64,000 bases of DNA, taken from Ferribacterium limneticum (GTDB lineage Bacteria > Pseudomonadota > Gammaproteobacteria > Burkholderiales > Rhodocyclaceae). The notes below the pieces were generated by a model that was not told where the DNA came from, searched no databases, and saw only the letters and a list, made by a program, of their open reading frames with translations. Where the stretch lies: positions 372,001-436,000 of the forward strand of contig NZ_CP075190.1 of assembly GCF_020510585.1 (NCBI RefSeq), in the 5' to 3' direction. Shown piece by piece: positions 45,007-53,224 of the stretch (positions are counted from its first letter, which is position 1; every line of letters starts with the position of its first letter). Both the position numbers and the translations under genes were made by a program.

Positions 45007-45441
45007 TTACTTGGCTCCCTTGTAGATGTTGTCGACCACTTCATTGACCATTTCCTTGGGCGAGAGCCGGGTCAGCGAGGTGTGGAAAGAGTTGCCAGTA
45101 GCCAGCGGGAAATCGGTTTTCGGATCGCGAATGGTGATGGTCAGTTCCAGCATGTACATCGTGATGTCCCACATCCATTTGTCGATGTAGGTGACTACCG
45201 CATCGACGTTGCCGGGGGCGGCTTCACTGCCGGTGGTGACGGTCAGGCCCTTGCTGCGCAACTTGTCGGCGATCAGTGTGTAGGTGTTGTCGTCATCAGC
45301 GGTCTTTTTGACGTACATGGTCTTGAGTGCGGACAGGTTTGCCGATGGATCGACGCTGCCGGTCGCCCGGTTAACGGCGCAACCGGTGGTCAGCGATGCA
45401 ACGAGCCCAAGCAGCGCGAGCAATTTCAGAAATTTCTGCAC
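45007..45441 (-). CDS. Lipoprotein of unknown function, paired with the next
   Basis: A 144-residue precursor. Signal peptide and lipobox TTGCA give a lipidated Cys at about residue 21. The mature protein has TYTLIADKLRSKGLTVTTG, a pattern seen in DUF4136-like lipoproteins, and ends KEMVNEVVDNIYKGAK. First gene of a two-gene lipoprotein operon. Function unknown; the family link is tentative. Confidence 0.78.
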   Translation of the reverse strand: MQKFLKLLALLGLVASLTTGCAVNRATGSVDPSANLSALKTMYVKKTADDDNTYTLIADKLRSKGLTVTTGSEAAPGNVDAVVTYIDKWMWDITMYMLELTITIRDPKTDFPLATGNSFHTSLTRLSPKEMVNEVVDNIYKGAK

Positions 45442-45547
45442 AATTTACTCCCTTGTTTTTTATGAGTGGAAGGTAAATTGTATGCGAAATGGCTTCGCTG
45501 TGTGTGTTGATCCTTGCAGGGCAATGGTCTTCAAATCTTAAGCTGGA

Positions 45548-45883
45548 TTAGCCTGCCCCTTCTGCGAGTGCCTTGCGAATCCGCTTGGCAAACACGGCCA
45601 TTTCCTTTGCTGCCTGAATGTCGCCTTTCGTTTCGGCGACAACGATGCCGCGTTCGTAGGCGTCCAGTGAGCCGGGGTGGTCGCCGGCTTCGGCCAGGGC
45701 CTTGCCGAGGACTTTCCAGGCGGCGGAATAGTTCGGGTCGCGATCGACGGCGGCGCGGAATTGTCCGGCCGCCTTGGCCGGGTCGCCGGCCTTCAGGTAT
45801 TCGTTGCCGAGCGAGAAGCGGAGCAGGGCGCCGTCGCGCGGGCCGTCGAGCATTTTTTCCAGGGATTCGATGCGTGGGTTCAT
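45548..45883 (-). CDS. Small TPR-repeat protein
   Basis: A 111-residue soluble helical protein with about two tetratricopeptide repeats ([20 protein letters not shown] and [20 protein letters not shown]). TPRs mediate protein contacts; no partner is evident. Divergent from ridA across 53 bases. Reading frame and codon use look genuine. Confidence 0.75.
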   Translation of the reverse strand: MNPRIESLEKMLDGPRDGALLRFSLGNEYLKAGDPAKAAGQFRAAVDRDPNYSAAWKVLGKALAEAGDHPGSLDAYERGIVVAETKGDIQAAKEMAVFAKRIRKALAEGAG

Positions 45884-45936
45884 GGGCTACCAAGGCTAAA
45901 ATAGGGTTTTGCAATCCGGATACAGGAAGCTTACTC

Positions 45937-46320
45937 ATGGCCAAGACCATCATCGCCACCCCGAACGCCCCGGCCGCCATCGGCACCTATTCGCAAGCCG
46001 TGCGCGTCGGCGACACCGTGTACATGTCCGGGCAGATCGGGCTCGATCCGGCTTCCATGCAAATGGTAGACGGGATTGATGCACAAATCGTTCGCGTTTT
46101 CGACAATCTGAAGGCCGTGGCCGAAGCAGCCGGCGGTTCGCTGGCCGATGTGGTCAAGCTCAACGTGTTCCTGACCGATCTGGCCAACTTTGCCAAGGTC
46201 AATGAAACGATGGCCAAATATTTCAGCGAGCCGTTCCCGGCACGTGCTGCCGTCGGCGTCAAGGAACTGCCGCGCGGCGCGCTGGTCGAGGCCGATGCGG
46301 TGATGTGCCTGGGTAACTAA
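45937..46320 (+). CDS. ridA: RidA family 2-iminobutanoate/2-iminopropanoate deaminase
   Basis: A 127-residue YjgF/YER057c/UK114 protein that hydrolyses reactive enamines and imines from PLP enzymes such as threonine dehydratase. The signature [19 protein letters not shown] contains the catalytic Arg. ATG at 45937 has AGGAAG upstream; the frame stays open further upstream, but that region is outside homology and lies in the TPR gene's complement. 18 bases before recG. Confidence 0.95.
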   Translation: MAKTIIATPNAPAAIGTYSQAVRVGDTVYMSGQIGLDPASMQMVDGIDAQIVRVFDNLKAVAEAAGGSLADVVKLNVFLTDLANFAKVNETMAKYFSEPFPARAAVGVKELPRGALVEADAVMCLGN

Positions 46321-46338
46321 GCAACTGATTTACGTCTG

Positions 46339-48390
46339 ATGACGACGAGCGGGGCGCCGGCCCCGGCTTCTCCGCCCATTCGCGCCTCCGAGGCGCTGCA
46401 GAAGAAGCTCGCCAAGATCGGCCTCCATAGCGAGGCCGATTTGCTGGTGCACCTGCCGCTGCGCTACGAGGACGAAACTCGCATCACGCCGGTCAATCGG
46501 AGTTTTGGCAACGAGCCGGTGCAGATCGAGGTCGTCGTCCACAGCAACGAAATCCAGTTCCGGCCGCGCCGGCAGATGATCGTGCGGGCGGCTGACGATA
46601 GCGGCGAGATCACGCTGCGCTTTTTCAGTTTTTATCCGAATCAACAGGCCGCTCTCAGCGAAGGTTCGCGCATCCGGGCGTTCGGTGAAGTGCGCGGCGG
46701 CTTCTTTGGCGCCGAGATGGTGCACCCGCGTTTCCGCAAAGTCGGCGACGACGAGCCGCTACCTGCCGAATTGACGCCGATTTACCCGACGACCGCTGGC
46801 TTGGCCAATTCCGCGCTGCAAAAGCTGATCGGCAAGGCGCTGGTGGTTGGCGATCTGTCCGAAACGCTGCCCGATGCTCTGCGCCAGCGTCTGAAACTGC
46901 CCGGGCTGGCGCGCAGCCTGCGTTTTCTGCATACGCCGCCACCCGGCACCGATCTCGATACACTGCACGCGCGCAATCACCCGGCCTGGCGGCGGGTGAA
47001 ATTCGACGAGGTGCTGGCTCAGCAACTGTCGCTGCGCCGCGCTTATCTGGCTCGCCGCGAGCAGGGGGCGCCGGTGCTGGTGGCGCGGGACGACCTCGGG
47101 GCGCGGCTGCTTGATCAACTCCCGTTCGGTCTGACCGGCGCGCAATTGCGGGCGATGGCCGAAATCGCCAATGACCTCGCCCAGCCGTATCCGATGCAGC
47201 GCCTGCTGCAGGGCGATGTCGGCGCCGGCAAGACCATCGTCGCCGCGCTGGCGGCCTGTCAGGCCATTTCGGCCGGCTGGCAGGCGGCCTTCATGGCGCC
47301 GACGGAAATTCTCGCCGAGCAGCATTATCTGAAATTGAAGGACTGGCTGGAGCCGCTCGGGGTCAAGGTGGCGTGGCTGTCCGGCAGCCTGAAGACCAAG
47401 GCCAAGCGCGAGCAACTGGCGGCGACGGCAGCCGAAGCGCAACTGGTCGTCGGCACGCACGCGCTGATTCAGGATGGCGTCGATTTTGCCAAACTCGGGC
47501 TGGCCATCGTAGACGAGCAGCACCGTTTCGGCGTCGCCCAACGGCTGGCCTTGCGCAAGAAGGGCGACAACCCGCATCAGCTCATGATGTCGGCGACGCC
47601 CATTCCGCGCACGCTGGCCATGAGTTATTACGCCGATCTCGACGTAACGGTGCTCGACGAACTGCCGCCCGGGCGGACGCCGATCAAGACGCGGCTGGTT
47701 GCCGACAACCGGCGTGACGACGTGGTCGGGTTTGTCAGGATGGCTGTCGAGGAAGGCCGGCAGGCTTACTGGGTTTGCCCGTTGATCGAGGAGTCCGAGG
47801 CCTTGCAGTTGCAAACGGCGCAGGAAACTTATGATTTTCTTTTTGGCCAATTTTCCGGGTTGACCGTGGGATTGGTGCACGGCCGCCTGAAAGCCGACGA
47901 AAAGCAGGCCGTGATGGCCGCTTTCGCTGCCGGCGAGATCGATGTGCTGGTGGCGACGACGGTCATCGAAGTCGGCGTCGACGTGCCCAATGCCAGTCTG
48001 ATGGTCATCGAACACGCCGAACGTTTCGGGCTGTCGCAGTTGCACCAGTTGCGCGGTCGAGTCGGCCGCGGCAAGTACGAATCGAGCTGCGTGCTGATCT
48101 ACGCCGGGCCGCTCGGCGAGATCGCCCGGCAGCGCCTGAAGATCATTTTCGAAAACACCGACGGTTTCGAGATCGCCCGCCAGGATCTGCAGATTCGCGG
48201 TCCCGGCGAGTTCGTCGGCGCCCGGCAGAGCGGGGTGCCGCTATTGCGCTATGCCGATCTGGAAATGGATGCCGATCTGGTCGAAATGGCCCGCGACGTG
48301 GCCGAGGAAATGCTGACCGAGCACCTCGATTTGGCCGAGCACCACCTCAAACGCTGGCTCGGCTCGCGCGAAGAGTTGCTTAAATCCTGA
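46339..48390 (+). CDS. recG: ATP-dependent DNA helicase RecG
   Basis: A 683-residue branch-migration helicase acting on stalled forks. N-terminal wedge/OB domain, Walker A GDVGAGKT (near residue 300), DEQH box, and helicase C-terminal motifs (VATTVIEVGVDVPNASLMVI, HQLRGRVGRG) are intact; length is close to E. coli (693). Codons for LFGQFSGLTVGL (47835-47870) coincide with a copy of the dispersed repeat. The 3' end overlaps the convergent LysR gene by 11 bases. Confidence 0.96.
   Translation: MTTSGAPAPASPPIRASEALQKKLAKIGLHSEADLLVHLPLRYEDETRITPVNRSFGNEPVQIEVVVHSNEIQFRPRRQMIVRAADDSGEITLRFFSFYPNQQAALSEGSRIRAFGEVRGGFFGAEMVHPRFRKVGDDEPLPAELTPIYPTTAGLANSALQKLIGKALVVGDLSETLPDALRQRLKLPGLARSLRFLHTPPPGTDLDTLHARNHPAWRRVKFDEVLAQQLSLRRAYLARREQGAPVLVARDDLGARLLDQLPFGLTGAQLRAMAEIANDLAQPYPMQRLLQGDVGAGKTIVAALAACQAISAGWQAAFMAPTEILAEQHYLKLKDWLEPLGVKVAWLSGSLKTKAKREQLAATAAEAQLVVGTHALIQDGVDFAKLGLAIVDEQHRFGVAQRLALRKKGDNPHQLMMSATPIPRTLAMSYYADLDVTVLDELPPGRTPIKTRLVADNRRDDVVGFVRMAVEEGRQAYWVCPLIEESEALQLQTAQETYDFLFGQFSGLTVGLVHGRLKADEKQAVMAAFAAGEIDVLVATTVIEVGVDVPNASLMVIEHAERFGLSQLHQLRGRVGRGKYESSCVLIYAGPLGEIARQRLKIIFENTDGFEIARQDLQIRGPGEFVGARQSGVPLLRYADLEMDADLVEMARDVAEEMLTEHLDLAEHHLKRWLGSREELLKS
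47841..47871 (-). repeat. Dispersed repeat, copy E, inside recG
   Basis: On the minus strand it reads TCCCACGGTCAACCCGGAAA then ATTGGCCAAAA. It matches copy C over 31 bases apart from one inserted C and one base. It lies in frame within recG (GQFSGLTVG). Confidence 0.65.
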
Positions 48391-49240
48391 CCCGATTAGC
48401 CGAGGCGGTAATGCCGTCGCTCAACGTCTTGAGCGCCGCCATCGCCCGCGCTTCACGCAGATAGATCATGCCGGTTGGTACCAGACTGAATTCATCCGGC
48501 ACTGTTTCGATGACCAGATCGGCTGCATGGCTCGACTGTTCGACGACGCGGCGCGGCATCAGGGTCCAGCCGAGGCCGACGGCGATGCAGCCAAGGATGC
48601 CTTCGAGTGTGCCGAATTCCATGGCGTCAGAAACCGCATGGCCCTGGGCGCGTTGCCAGGCGACGGCGCGGGTGCGGTAGGCGCAGCCTTCGCGGAAGAG
48701 GATGAGCGGCAGCAGCACGGGGTCGGTGCCGGCGGCGTGTACTTGTACCAGCTCCTCGATGACCAGCTCGTCGAACTGCAGGTCGGGGTGGATGACCGGG
48801 CCGGCGACGAAGGCGCAGTCGAGTTTGTGGTCAAGGACTTTGCCGGTCAGCGTGCTGGTGGTGTCGGTGGTGACGCGCAGTTCAAGGCCCGGATGTCCGG
48901 CCCGCACGGCCTTCAGGGCGCTCGGCAGGTGCAGGGCGGCGAAGGTTTCCATGGCGCCGATGCGCAGTTCGCCGGCGCTTTCGCCGACCTGCCGGACGGC
49001 GCTGGCCGTCTGGCGTTCGAGCATGAGCATGCGCCGGGCGTAGTCGAGCAGCACCTTGCCTGACGGCGCGAGTTCCAGGCCGCGGCCCTTGCGGATGAAC
49101 AGTTCGGCACCGAGTTCTTCTTCCAGCCGCCGGATGCGGCCGGTGACGTTGGACTGGACGGTGTTGAGCTTACGCGAAGCGGCGAGGATGCCGCCTTCTT
49201 CGACGACGGCCTGAAAGGTGCGGAGAGCGACGAGTTCCAT
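48380..49240 (-). CDS. LysR-type transcriptional regulator
   Basis: A 286-residue regulator. The N-terminal winged helix-turn-helix (about residues 1-60) reads LRTFQAVVEEGGILAASRKL and is followed by the effector-binding domain. It diverges from the MFS-reductase-tautomerase-OYE operon across 100 bases, the usual geometry for a regulator of the adjacent operon. The co-inducer is unknown. Confidence 0.9.
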   Translation of the reverse strand: MELVALRTFQAVVEEGGILAASRKLNTVQSNVTGRIRRLEEELGAELFIRKGRGLELAPSGKVLLDYARRMLMLERQTASAVRQVGESAGELRIGAMETFAALHLPSALKAVRAGHPGLELRVTTDTTSTLTGKVLDHKLDCAFVAGPVIHPDLQFDELVIEELVQVHAAGTDPVLLPLILFREGCAYRTRAVAWQRAQGHAVSDAMEFGTLEGILGCIAVGLGWTLMPRRVVEQSSHAADLVIETVPDEFSLVPTGMIYLREARAMAALKTLSDGITASANRVRI

Positions 49241-49340
49241 GTGCTATCTCAAAAAACGAATGGTTAGTTCTAAACAAATCATTTGAATTGATACTTTACT
49301 CTGTTTATTGTTCAAACATCAATAACAAAGGGAACGTCCC
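49241..49340. promoter_or_regulatory. LysR / MFS-operon divergent control region
   Basis: A+T-rich relative to its surroundings. A possible plus-strand promoter is TTGAAT (49283-49288), 17 bases, TATTGT (49306-49311). An imperfect dyad TGTTTATTG...CAATAACA spans the -10 and a shorter palindrome CAAATCATTTG overlaps the -35. Both are candidate LysR sites. Confidence 0.45.
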
Positions 49341-50543
49341 ATGAACTCACAGAGAGAACGCTTCAAGGTGCTGAGCGCCGGGATCTTCAGCCTGCTGCTG
49401 ACCTTCGGCGTCGCCCGTTTTTCCTACACGCCGCTGCTGCCGCTCATGCAGCAACAGGCCGGGCTCGGGCTGGCCGAGGCTGGCTGGCTGGCGGCGTTCA
49501 ATTACGCTGGCTATCTGTGCGGGGCGCTGGTTGCGTCGCTGATCAGCGATCTGGTGCTCAAGGACCGGCTGTACCGGATCGGGCTGGTCGTTGCCATCCT
49601 GAGCACGGTGATGATGGGCCTGACCAACGATCCGCTGGTCTGGATGGCCTCGCGTTTCATGGCCGGCCTTTCCAGCGCGGCCGGCATGTTGCTCGGCACC
49701 GGGCTGATCCTCAACTGGCTGATTCGCCACAACCATCGGCCGGAACTGGGCATCCACTTCGGCGGCATCGGCCTGGGGATTTCCGGTTGCGCCGTAGCGG
49801 TGTGGCTGATGAGCGGTTCGTTCGACTGGCGCGAACAGTGGTTCGCCTTTTCGGCCATCGCCTGCCTGCTCATTGTGCCGGCGCTGGCCTGGCTGCCGGC
49901 GCCCGATACCAGTCCTGTCACCAAGAGCGGCGCTCCCATGCACGACAACCCGCCGAGCCGCCTGTTCCTCGGCATCTTCATGGCGTCCTACTTTTGCGCC
50001 GGCTTCGGTTACGTGATCAGTGCGACCTTCATCGTCGCCATCGTCGATGGCTTGCCGGGACTGGCCGGGCAGGGCGCGCTGGCTTTCCTGGCCATCGGTC
50101 TGGCAGCGACGCCGGCGGCCTTCAATTGGGACTTGATCGCTCGTTACACTGGCGACATCAATGCGCTGATCATCGCCGCCGTGCTGCAGATTGTCGGGAT
50201 AGCCCTGCCGGTGGCGGTCGGCGGTTTGTTCGCCACCATCTTCGGCGCGCTGCTCTTTGGCGGAACCTTCATCGGCATGGTCAGTCTCGTTCTGACCATG
50301 GCGGGGCGCTACTACCCGACGCGGCCGGCCAAGATGATGGGCAAGATGACGCTTTCGTACGGCACGGCGCAGATCATCGGGCCGGCCATGGTTGGCTGGC
50401 TGGCGACCCGGCTTGGCAACTATTCGATTGGCTTGAGCATTGCGGCCGGCGTCATGGTGGTCGGCGTTGTGCTCTTGGTTATACTGAAATTTGTCGAAAA
50501 GCGAGACGCCACACCGGCGCTCGAACCCAGCTTGCAGCACTGA
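49341..50543 (+). CDS. YbfB/YjiJ-family MFS transporter
   Basis: A 400-residue inner-membrane protein with about twelve membrane segments. The N-terminal GVARFSYTPLLPLMQQQAGL and FNYAGYLCGA are typical of the YbfB/YjiJ family (DUF1228). Substrate unknown. First gene of a plus-strand operon continuing with a reductase, tautomerase and old yellow enzyme, so import or efflux of the same compound is plausible. AAAGGGA precedes the ATG. Confidence 0.87.
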   Translation: MNSQRERFKVLSAGIFSLLLTFGVARFSYTPLLPLMQQQAGLGLAEAGWLAAFNYAGYLCGALVASLISDLVLKDRLYRIGLVVAILSTVMMGLTNDPLVWMASRFMAGLSSAAGMLLGTGLILNWLIRHNHRPELGIHFGGIGLGISGCAVAVWLMSGSFDWREQWFAFSAIACLLIVPALAWLPAPDTSPVTKSGAPMHDNPPSRLFLGIFMASYFCAGFGYVISATFIVAIVDGLPGLAGQGALAFLAIGLAATPAAFNWDLIARYTGDINALIIAAVLQIVGIALPVAVGGLFATIFGALLFGGTFIGMVSLVLTMAGRYYPTRPAKMMGKMTLSYGTAQIIGPAMVGWLATRLGNYSIGLSIAAGVMVVGVVLLVILKFVEKRDATPALEPSLQH

Positions 50544-50558
50544 ATACGGAGACGAGAC

Positions 50559-51542
50559 ATGTTCAAGGGAATTCTGATCGAGAAGGACGATGCCGGTTAC
50601 CGGGCGTCGGTGCAGGACATAGCCGACAGCCAGCTGCCGGAAGGCGATGTGACGGTGCGCGTCGACTATTCGTCGCTTAACTATAAGGACGGGCTGGCCA
50701 TCACGGGCAAGATTCCGGTTGTCCGCAAGTTCCCGATGGTGCCGGGCATCGACATTGCCGGCACGGTCGAAAGCAGCAGCCACGCCGACTACAAGGCCGG
50801 CGACCGCGTCGTGCTCAACGGCTGGGGCGTCGGCGAAACGCATTGGGGCGGACTGGCCCAGAAGGCGCGGCTCAAGGGCGACTGGCTGGTACCGCTGCCG
50901 GCGGCGTTTTCGGAAAAGCAGGCCGTGGCCATCGGCACCGCCGGCTACACCGCCATGCTCTGCGTGCTGGCGCTCGAGCGGCAGGGCGTCATGCCGGCCG
51001 ATGGCGAGATCGTCGTTACTGGTGCGGCGGGTGGGGTGGGCAGCGTGGCGATTGCCGTGCTGGCCAAGCTCGGTTACACGGTCGTTGCCGTCAGCGGTCG
51101 GCCGGAAGAAACGGATTACCTCAAACAACTCGGCGCGGCCGAAGTTCTGGATCGCAGTGAATTTTCCGCACCCGGCAAGCCGCTCGGCAAGGAACGCTGG
51201 GCGGGGGCGGTCGATGTCGTCGGCTCACACACGCTGGCCAACGTCTGCGCGACGACCAAGTATCGCGGCGTCGTGACCGCCTGCGGGCTGGCCGGCGGCA
51301 TGGATTTTCCGTCGTCGGTGGCGCCCTTCATCCTGCGCGGCGTGACGCTGGTCGGCATCGACAGCGTGATGTGTCCGCGGCCGGAGCGGCTGGTGGCGTG
51401 GCAGCGTCTGGCCACCGATCTCGATGTCGGCAAACTCGGCCTGATCACCCATGAAGTCTCGCTGGCCGAAGCCATCCCGACGGCGGCGCAGCTCATCGAC
51501 GGCAAGGTGCGCGGTCGCGTCGTCGTGGACGTGAATCGCTGA
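50559..51542 (+). CDS. acuI: AcuI/YhdH-type NADPH-dependent acrylyl-CoA reductase / quinone oxidoreductase
   Basis: A 327-residue medium-chain dehydrogenase/reductase without zinc ligands. The N-terminal catalytic domain has [11 protein letters not shown] and PGIDIAGTV; the nucleotide-binding domain has [11 protein letters not shown]. AcuI/YhdH proteins reduce acrylyl-CoA, removing an electrophile; the exact substrate here is an inference from family. Ends one base into the tautomerase gene. Confidence 0.88.
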   Translation: MFKGILIEKDDAGYRASVQDIADSQLPEGDVTVRVDYSSLNYKDGLAITGKIPVVRKFPMVPGIDIAGTVESSSHADYKAGDRVVLNGWGVGETHWGGLAQKARLKGDWLVPLPAAFSEKQAVAIGTAGYTAMLCVLALERQGVMPADGEIVVTGAAGGVGSVAIAVLAKLGYTVVAVSGRPEETDYLKQLGAAEVLDRSEFSAPGKPLGKERWAGAVDVVGSHTLANVCATTKYRGVVTACGLAGGMDFPSSVAPFILRGVTLVGIDSVMCPRPERLVAWQRLATDLDVGKLGLITHEVSLAEAIPTAAQLIDGKVRGRVVVDVNR

Positions 51543-51745
51543 TGCCCTACGTCAATATCAAGATCACCCGCGAAGGGGCGACGGCCGAGCAGAAGGCGCG
51601 CCTGATCGCCGGGGCGACCCAACTGCTCGTCGATGTGCTGGGCAAGAACCCGAAAACGACGGTCGTCGTCATCGATGAAGTCGATACCGACAACTGGGGC
51701 GTGGCGGGCGAATCGATCACGGTCCGCCGGGCGCGCGGCGAGTAA
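51542..51745 (+). CDS. 4-oxalocrotonate tautomerase-family enzyme
   Basis: A 67-residue protein. Pro2 becomes the catalytic N-terminal proline after Met removal ([12 protein letters not shown]); a conserved Arg follows near residue 10. Family members tautomerise 2-hydroxymuconate-type enols or dehalogenate acrylates. It overlaps acuI by one base (TGATG). Length fits the short family (about 62 plus). Confidence 0.88.
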   Translation: MPYVNIKITREGATAEQKARLIAGATQLLVDVLGKNPKTTVVVIDEVDTDNWGVAGESITVRRARGE

Positions 51746-51764
51746 ATCTACCCGTTTTTCAAAC

Positions 51765-51803
51765 TTTCACGGTCAACCGGAATATTTGCCCAAAACTGAA
51801 ATC
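51765..51803 (+). repeat. Dispersed repeat, copy A (tautomerase-OYE gap)
   Basis: Core CACGGTCAACCGGAAT followed by TTTGCCCAAAA and TGAAATC. Differs from copy B at two of 36 aligned positions. It ends directly at the OYE start codon. Confidence 0.8.
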
Positions 51804-52886
51804 ATGAGCCACCTGTTCGAACCCCTGAAACTGCGGGACATCACCCTCAAGAACCGCATCGGTATCCCTCCGATGTGCCAGTACTCGGCCACCGACGGCA
51901 TGGCTGGCGAATGGCATTTCATTCATTACGGCAGCCGCGCCATCGGCGGCGCCGGCCTGATGATCCTCGAAGCGACGGCCGTCACGGCGGCCGGCCGGAT
52001 CAGCCCGGGCGACCTCGGTCTCTGGAACGACGAACAGATCGAGCCGCTGGCCAAAATCGCCCGCTTGGCTCGCGAGCAAGGCTGCGTGCCGGCCATCCAG
52101 CTCGCCCACGCCGGGCGCAAGGCCAGTGTCGGACTGGGTTGGGGCGAACAGCGGACTTTGCGCGCCGATGAAGGCGGTTGGCAGGCGGTTGCCCCGTCGG
52201 CCGTGTCGTTCGGCGAAGGCTATGCCCAGCCGCATGAACTCAGCGTCGCCGAGATTGCCGAGGTCGTCACGGCCTTCGTCGCGGCCGCCAAGCGGGCCAT
52301 CGTCGCCGGCTTTCAGGCCATCGAAATCCATGCTGCCCACGGCTATCTGCTGCACCAGTTCCTGTCGCCGCTATCGAACCAGCGCACCGACGCCTATGGT
52401 GGCAGTTTCGACAACCGCACCCGCCTGCTGCGTGAAGTCGTCAGCGCAGTGCGCGCGGTCTGGCCGGAAAATCTGCCGCTGCTCATCCGCCTGTCGGCCA
52501 CCGACTGGATGGAAGGCGGCTGGTCGGCTGACGAAACGGTCGCGCTGTGTCGTGGCCTCAAAGCCCTAGGTGTCGATCTGGCCGATATCTCGACGGCCGG
52601 CCTCGTGCCGACGGCCAAGATTCCGGCCGGCCCGGGCTTCCAGACCGAATTCGCCGCCCGCGTGCGCAACGAGGCCGGTTTGCCCGCCGCGGCGGTCGGC
52701 TTGATTACCTCGGCGGTTCAGGCCGACCACATCGTGCGCACCGGTCAGGCCGACATGGTGCTGATCGGTCGCGAAATCCTGCGCAATCCGTACTGGCCGT
52801 TGCTGGCGGCGCAAGAACTGCGGCAGGTCGGCGTCTGGCCCAATCAATACCTGCGCGCGGCGCCGAGCGGGTCAGTCGGCCGCTGA
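51804..52886 (+). CDS. Old yellow enzyme, YqjM/XenA class
   Basis: A 360-residue FMN-dependent ene-reductase. Cys25 in IPPMCQYSA is the redox/substrate Cys of the YqjM/XenA class; QLAHAGRK and EIHAAHGYLLHQFLSP supply substrate-binding His and other active-site residues. The start MSHLFEPLKLRDITLKNR is chosen by homology. It reduces enones, nitro compounds or similar electrophiles with NADPH. Last gene of the operon; a hairpin follows 20 bases downstream. Confidence 0.92.
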   Translation: MSHLFEPLKLRDITLKNRIGIPPMCQYSATDGMAGEWHFIHYGSRAIGGAGLMILEATAVTAAGRISPGDLGLWNDEQIEPLAKIARLAREQGCVPAIQLAHAGRKASVGLGWGEQRTLRADEGGWQAVAPSAVSFGEGYAQPHELSVAEIAEVVTAFVAAAKRAIVAGFQAIEIHAAHGYLLHQFLSPLSNQRTDAYGGSFDNRTRLLREVVSAVRAVWPENLPLLIRLSATDWMEGGWSADETVALCRGLKALGVDLADISTAGLVPTAKIPAGPGFQTEFAARVRNEAGLPAAAVGLITSAVQADHIVRTGQADMVLIGREILRNPYWPLLAAQELRQVGVWPNQYLRAAPSGSVGR

Positions 52887-52905
52887 TTTTTCCAGCTGCA
52901 AAAGA

Positions 52906-52934
52906 CAAGGCCCGGTGTCGTCCACCGGGCCTTG
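52906..52934 (+). terminator. Terminator after the OYE operon
   Basis: Perfect 12-bp arms CAAGGCCCGGTG / CACCGGGCCTTG with a 5-base loop; only a short T-rich tail follows. Confidence 0.7.
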
Positions 52935-53035
52935 TTGCGTTGCACAAAAATTTTTCATTAGTCGGGAACTTTTGCCGCAAGCCTTGTCTTATTGCCTGAT
53001 TTGCATCCTAACCCCAACTTTCGAGGCTATAAAAA

Positions 53036-53137
53036 ATGGACGAACTCTCTTACGTCGGCATCATCTTCACCGTGGTAATTCTTGGTCTGGCCTGTTTCAT
53101 GGCCGCCAAACTGGCCTCGAAGACGGCCTACCACTAA
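53036..53137 (+). CDS. 33-residue single-pass membrane miniprotein
   Basis: ATG at 53036 opens MDELSYVGIIFTVVILGLAC, a hydrophobic span (about residues 6-27) ending in a short basic tail (KLASKTAYH). It is too short for usual gene finders. An A-rich/GAGG region lies upstream and a strong terminator 18 bases downstream, so a discrete transcript is likely. It does not match CydX or CcoQ patterns I know. Function unknown. Confidence 0.6.
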   Translation: MDELSYVGIIFTVVILGLACFMAAKLASKTAYH

Positions 53138-53154
53138 GTCGGTAAGGTTTGGCT

Positions 53155-53185
53155 AAAAGCCGGGGTTTCCCGGCTTTTTTTATTT
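53155..53185. terminator. Bidirectional terminator between miniprotein and hydrolase
   Basis: Perfect 10-bp arms AAAAGCCGGG / CCCGGCTTTT, 4-base loop, T-rich on the plus side and TTTT on the minus side. It serves the convergent genes on both strands. Confidence 0.85.
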
Positions 53186-53214
53186 TTGGCCAAAATTTCC
53201 GGTTGACCGTGGGA
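53182..53214 (-). repeat. Dispersed repeat, copy C
   Basis: On the minus strand it reads CCACGGTCAACCGGAA then TTTTGGCCAAAAAT. It agrees with copy B at all but two of 30 positions. It lies between the terminator and the 3' end of the hydrolase gene. Confidence 0.8.
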
Positions 53215-53224
53215 TTGCCCCAAA

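Noticed and set aside
45514..45936. N-terminal extension of ridA in the open upstream frame
   Set aside because: The extension is Arg/Pro-rich, overlaps the TPR gene on the other strand, and RidA homology and ribosome site start at 45937.
49347..51128. 593-residue antisense open frame across the MFS and acuI genes
   Set aside because: Low-complexity His/Arg/Gln/Asp-rich translation typical of the complement of G+C-rich genes; two clear genes lie on the other strand.
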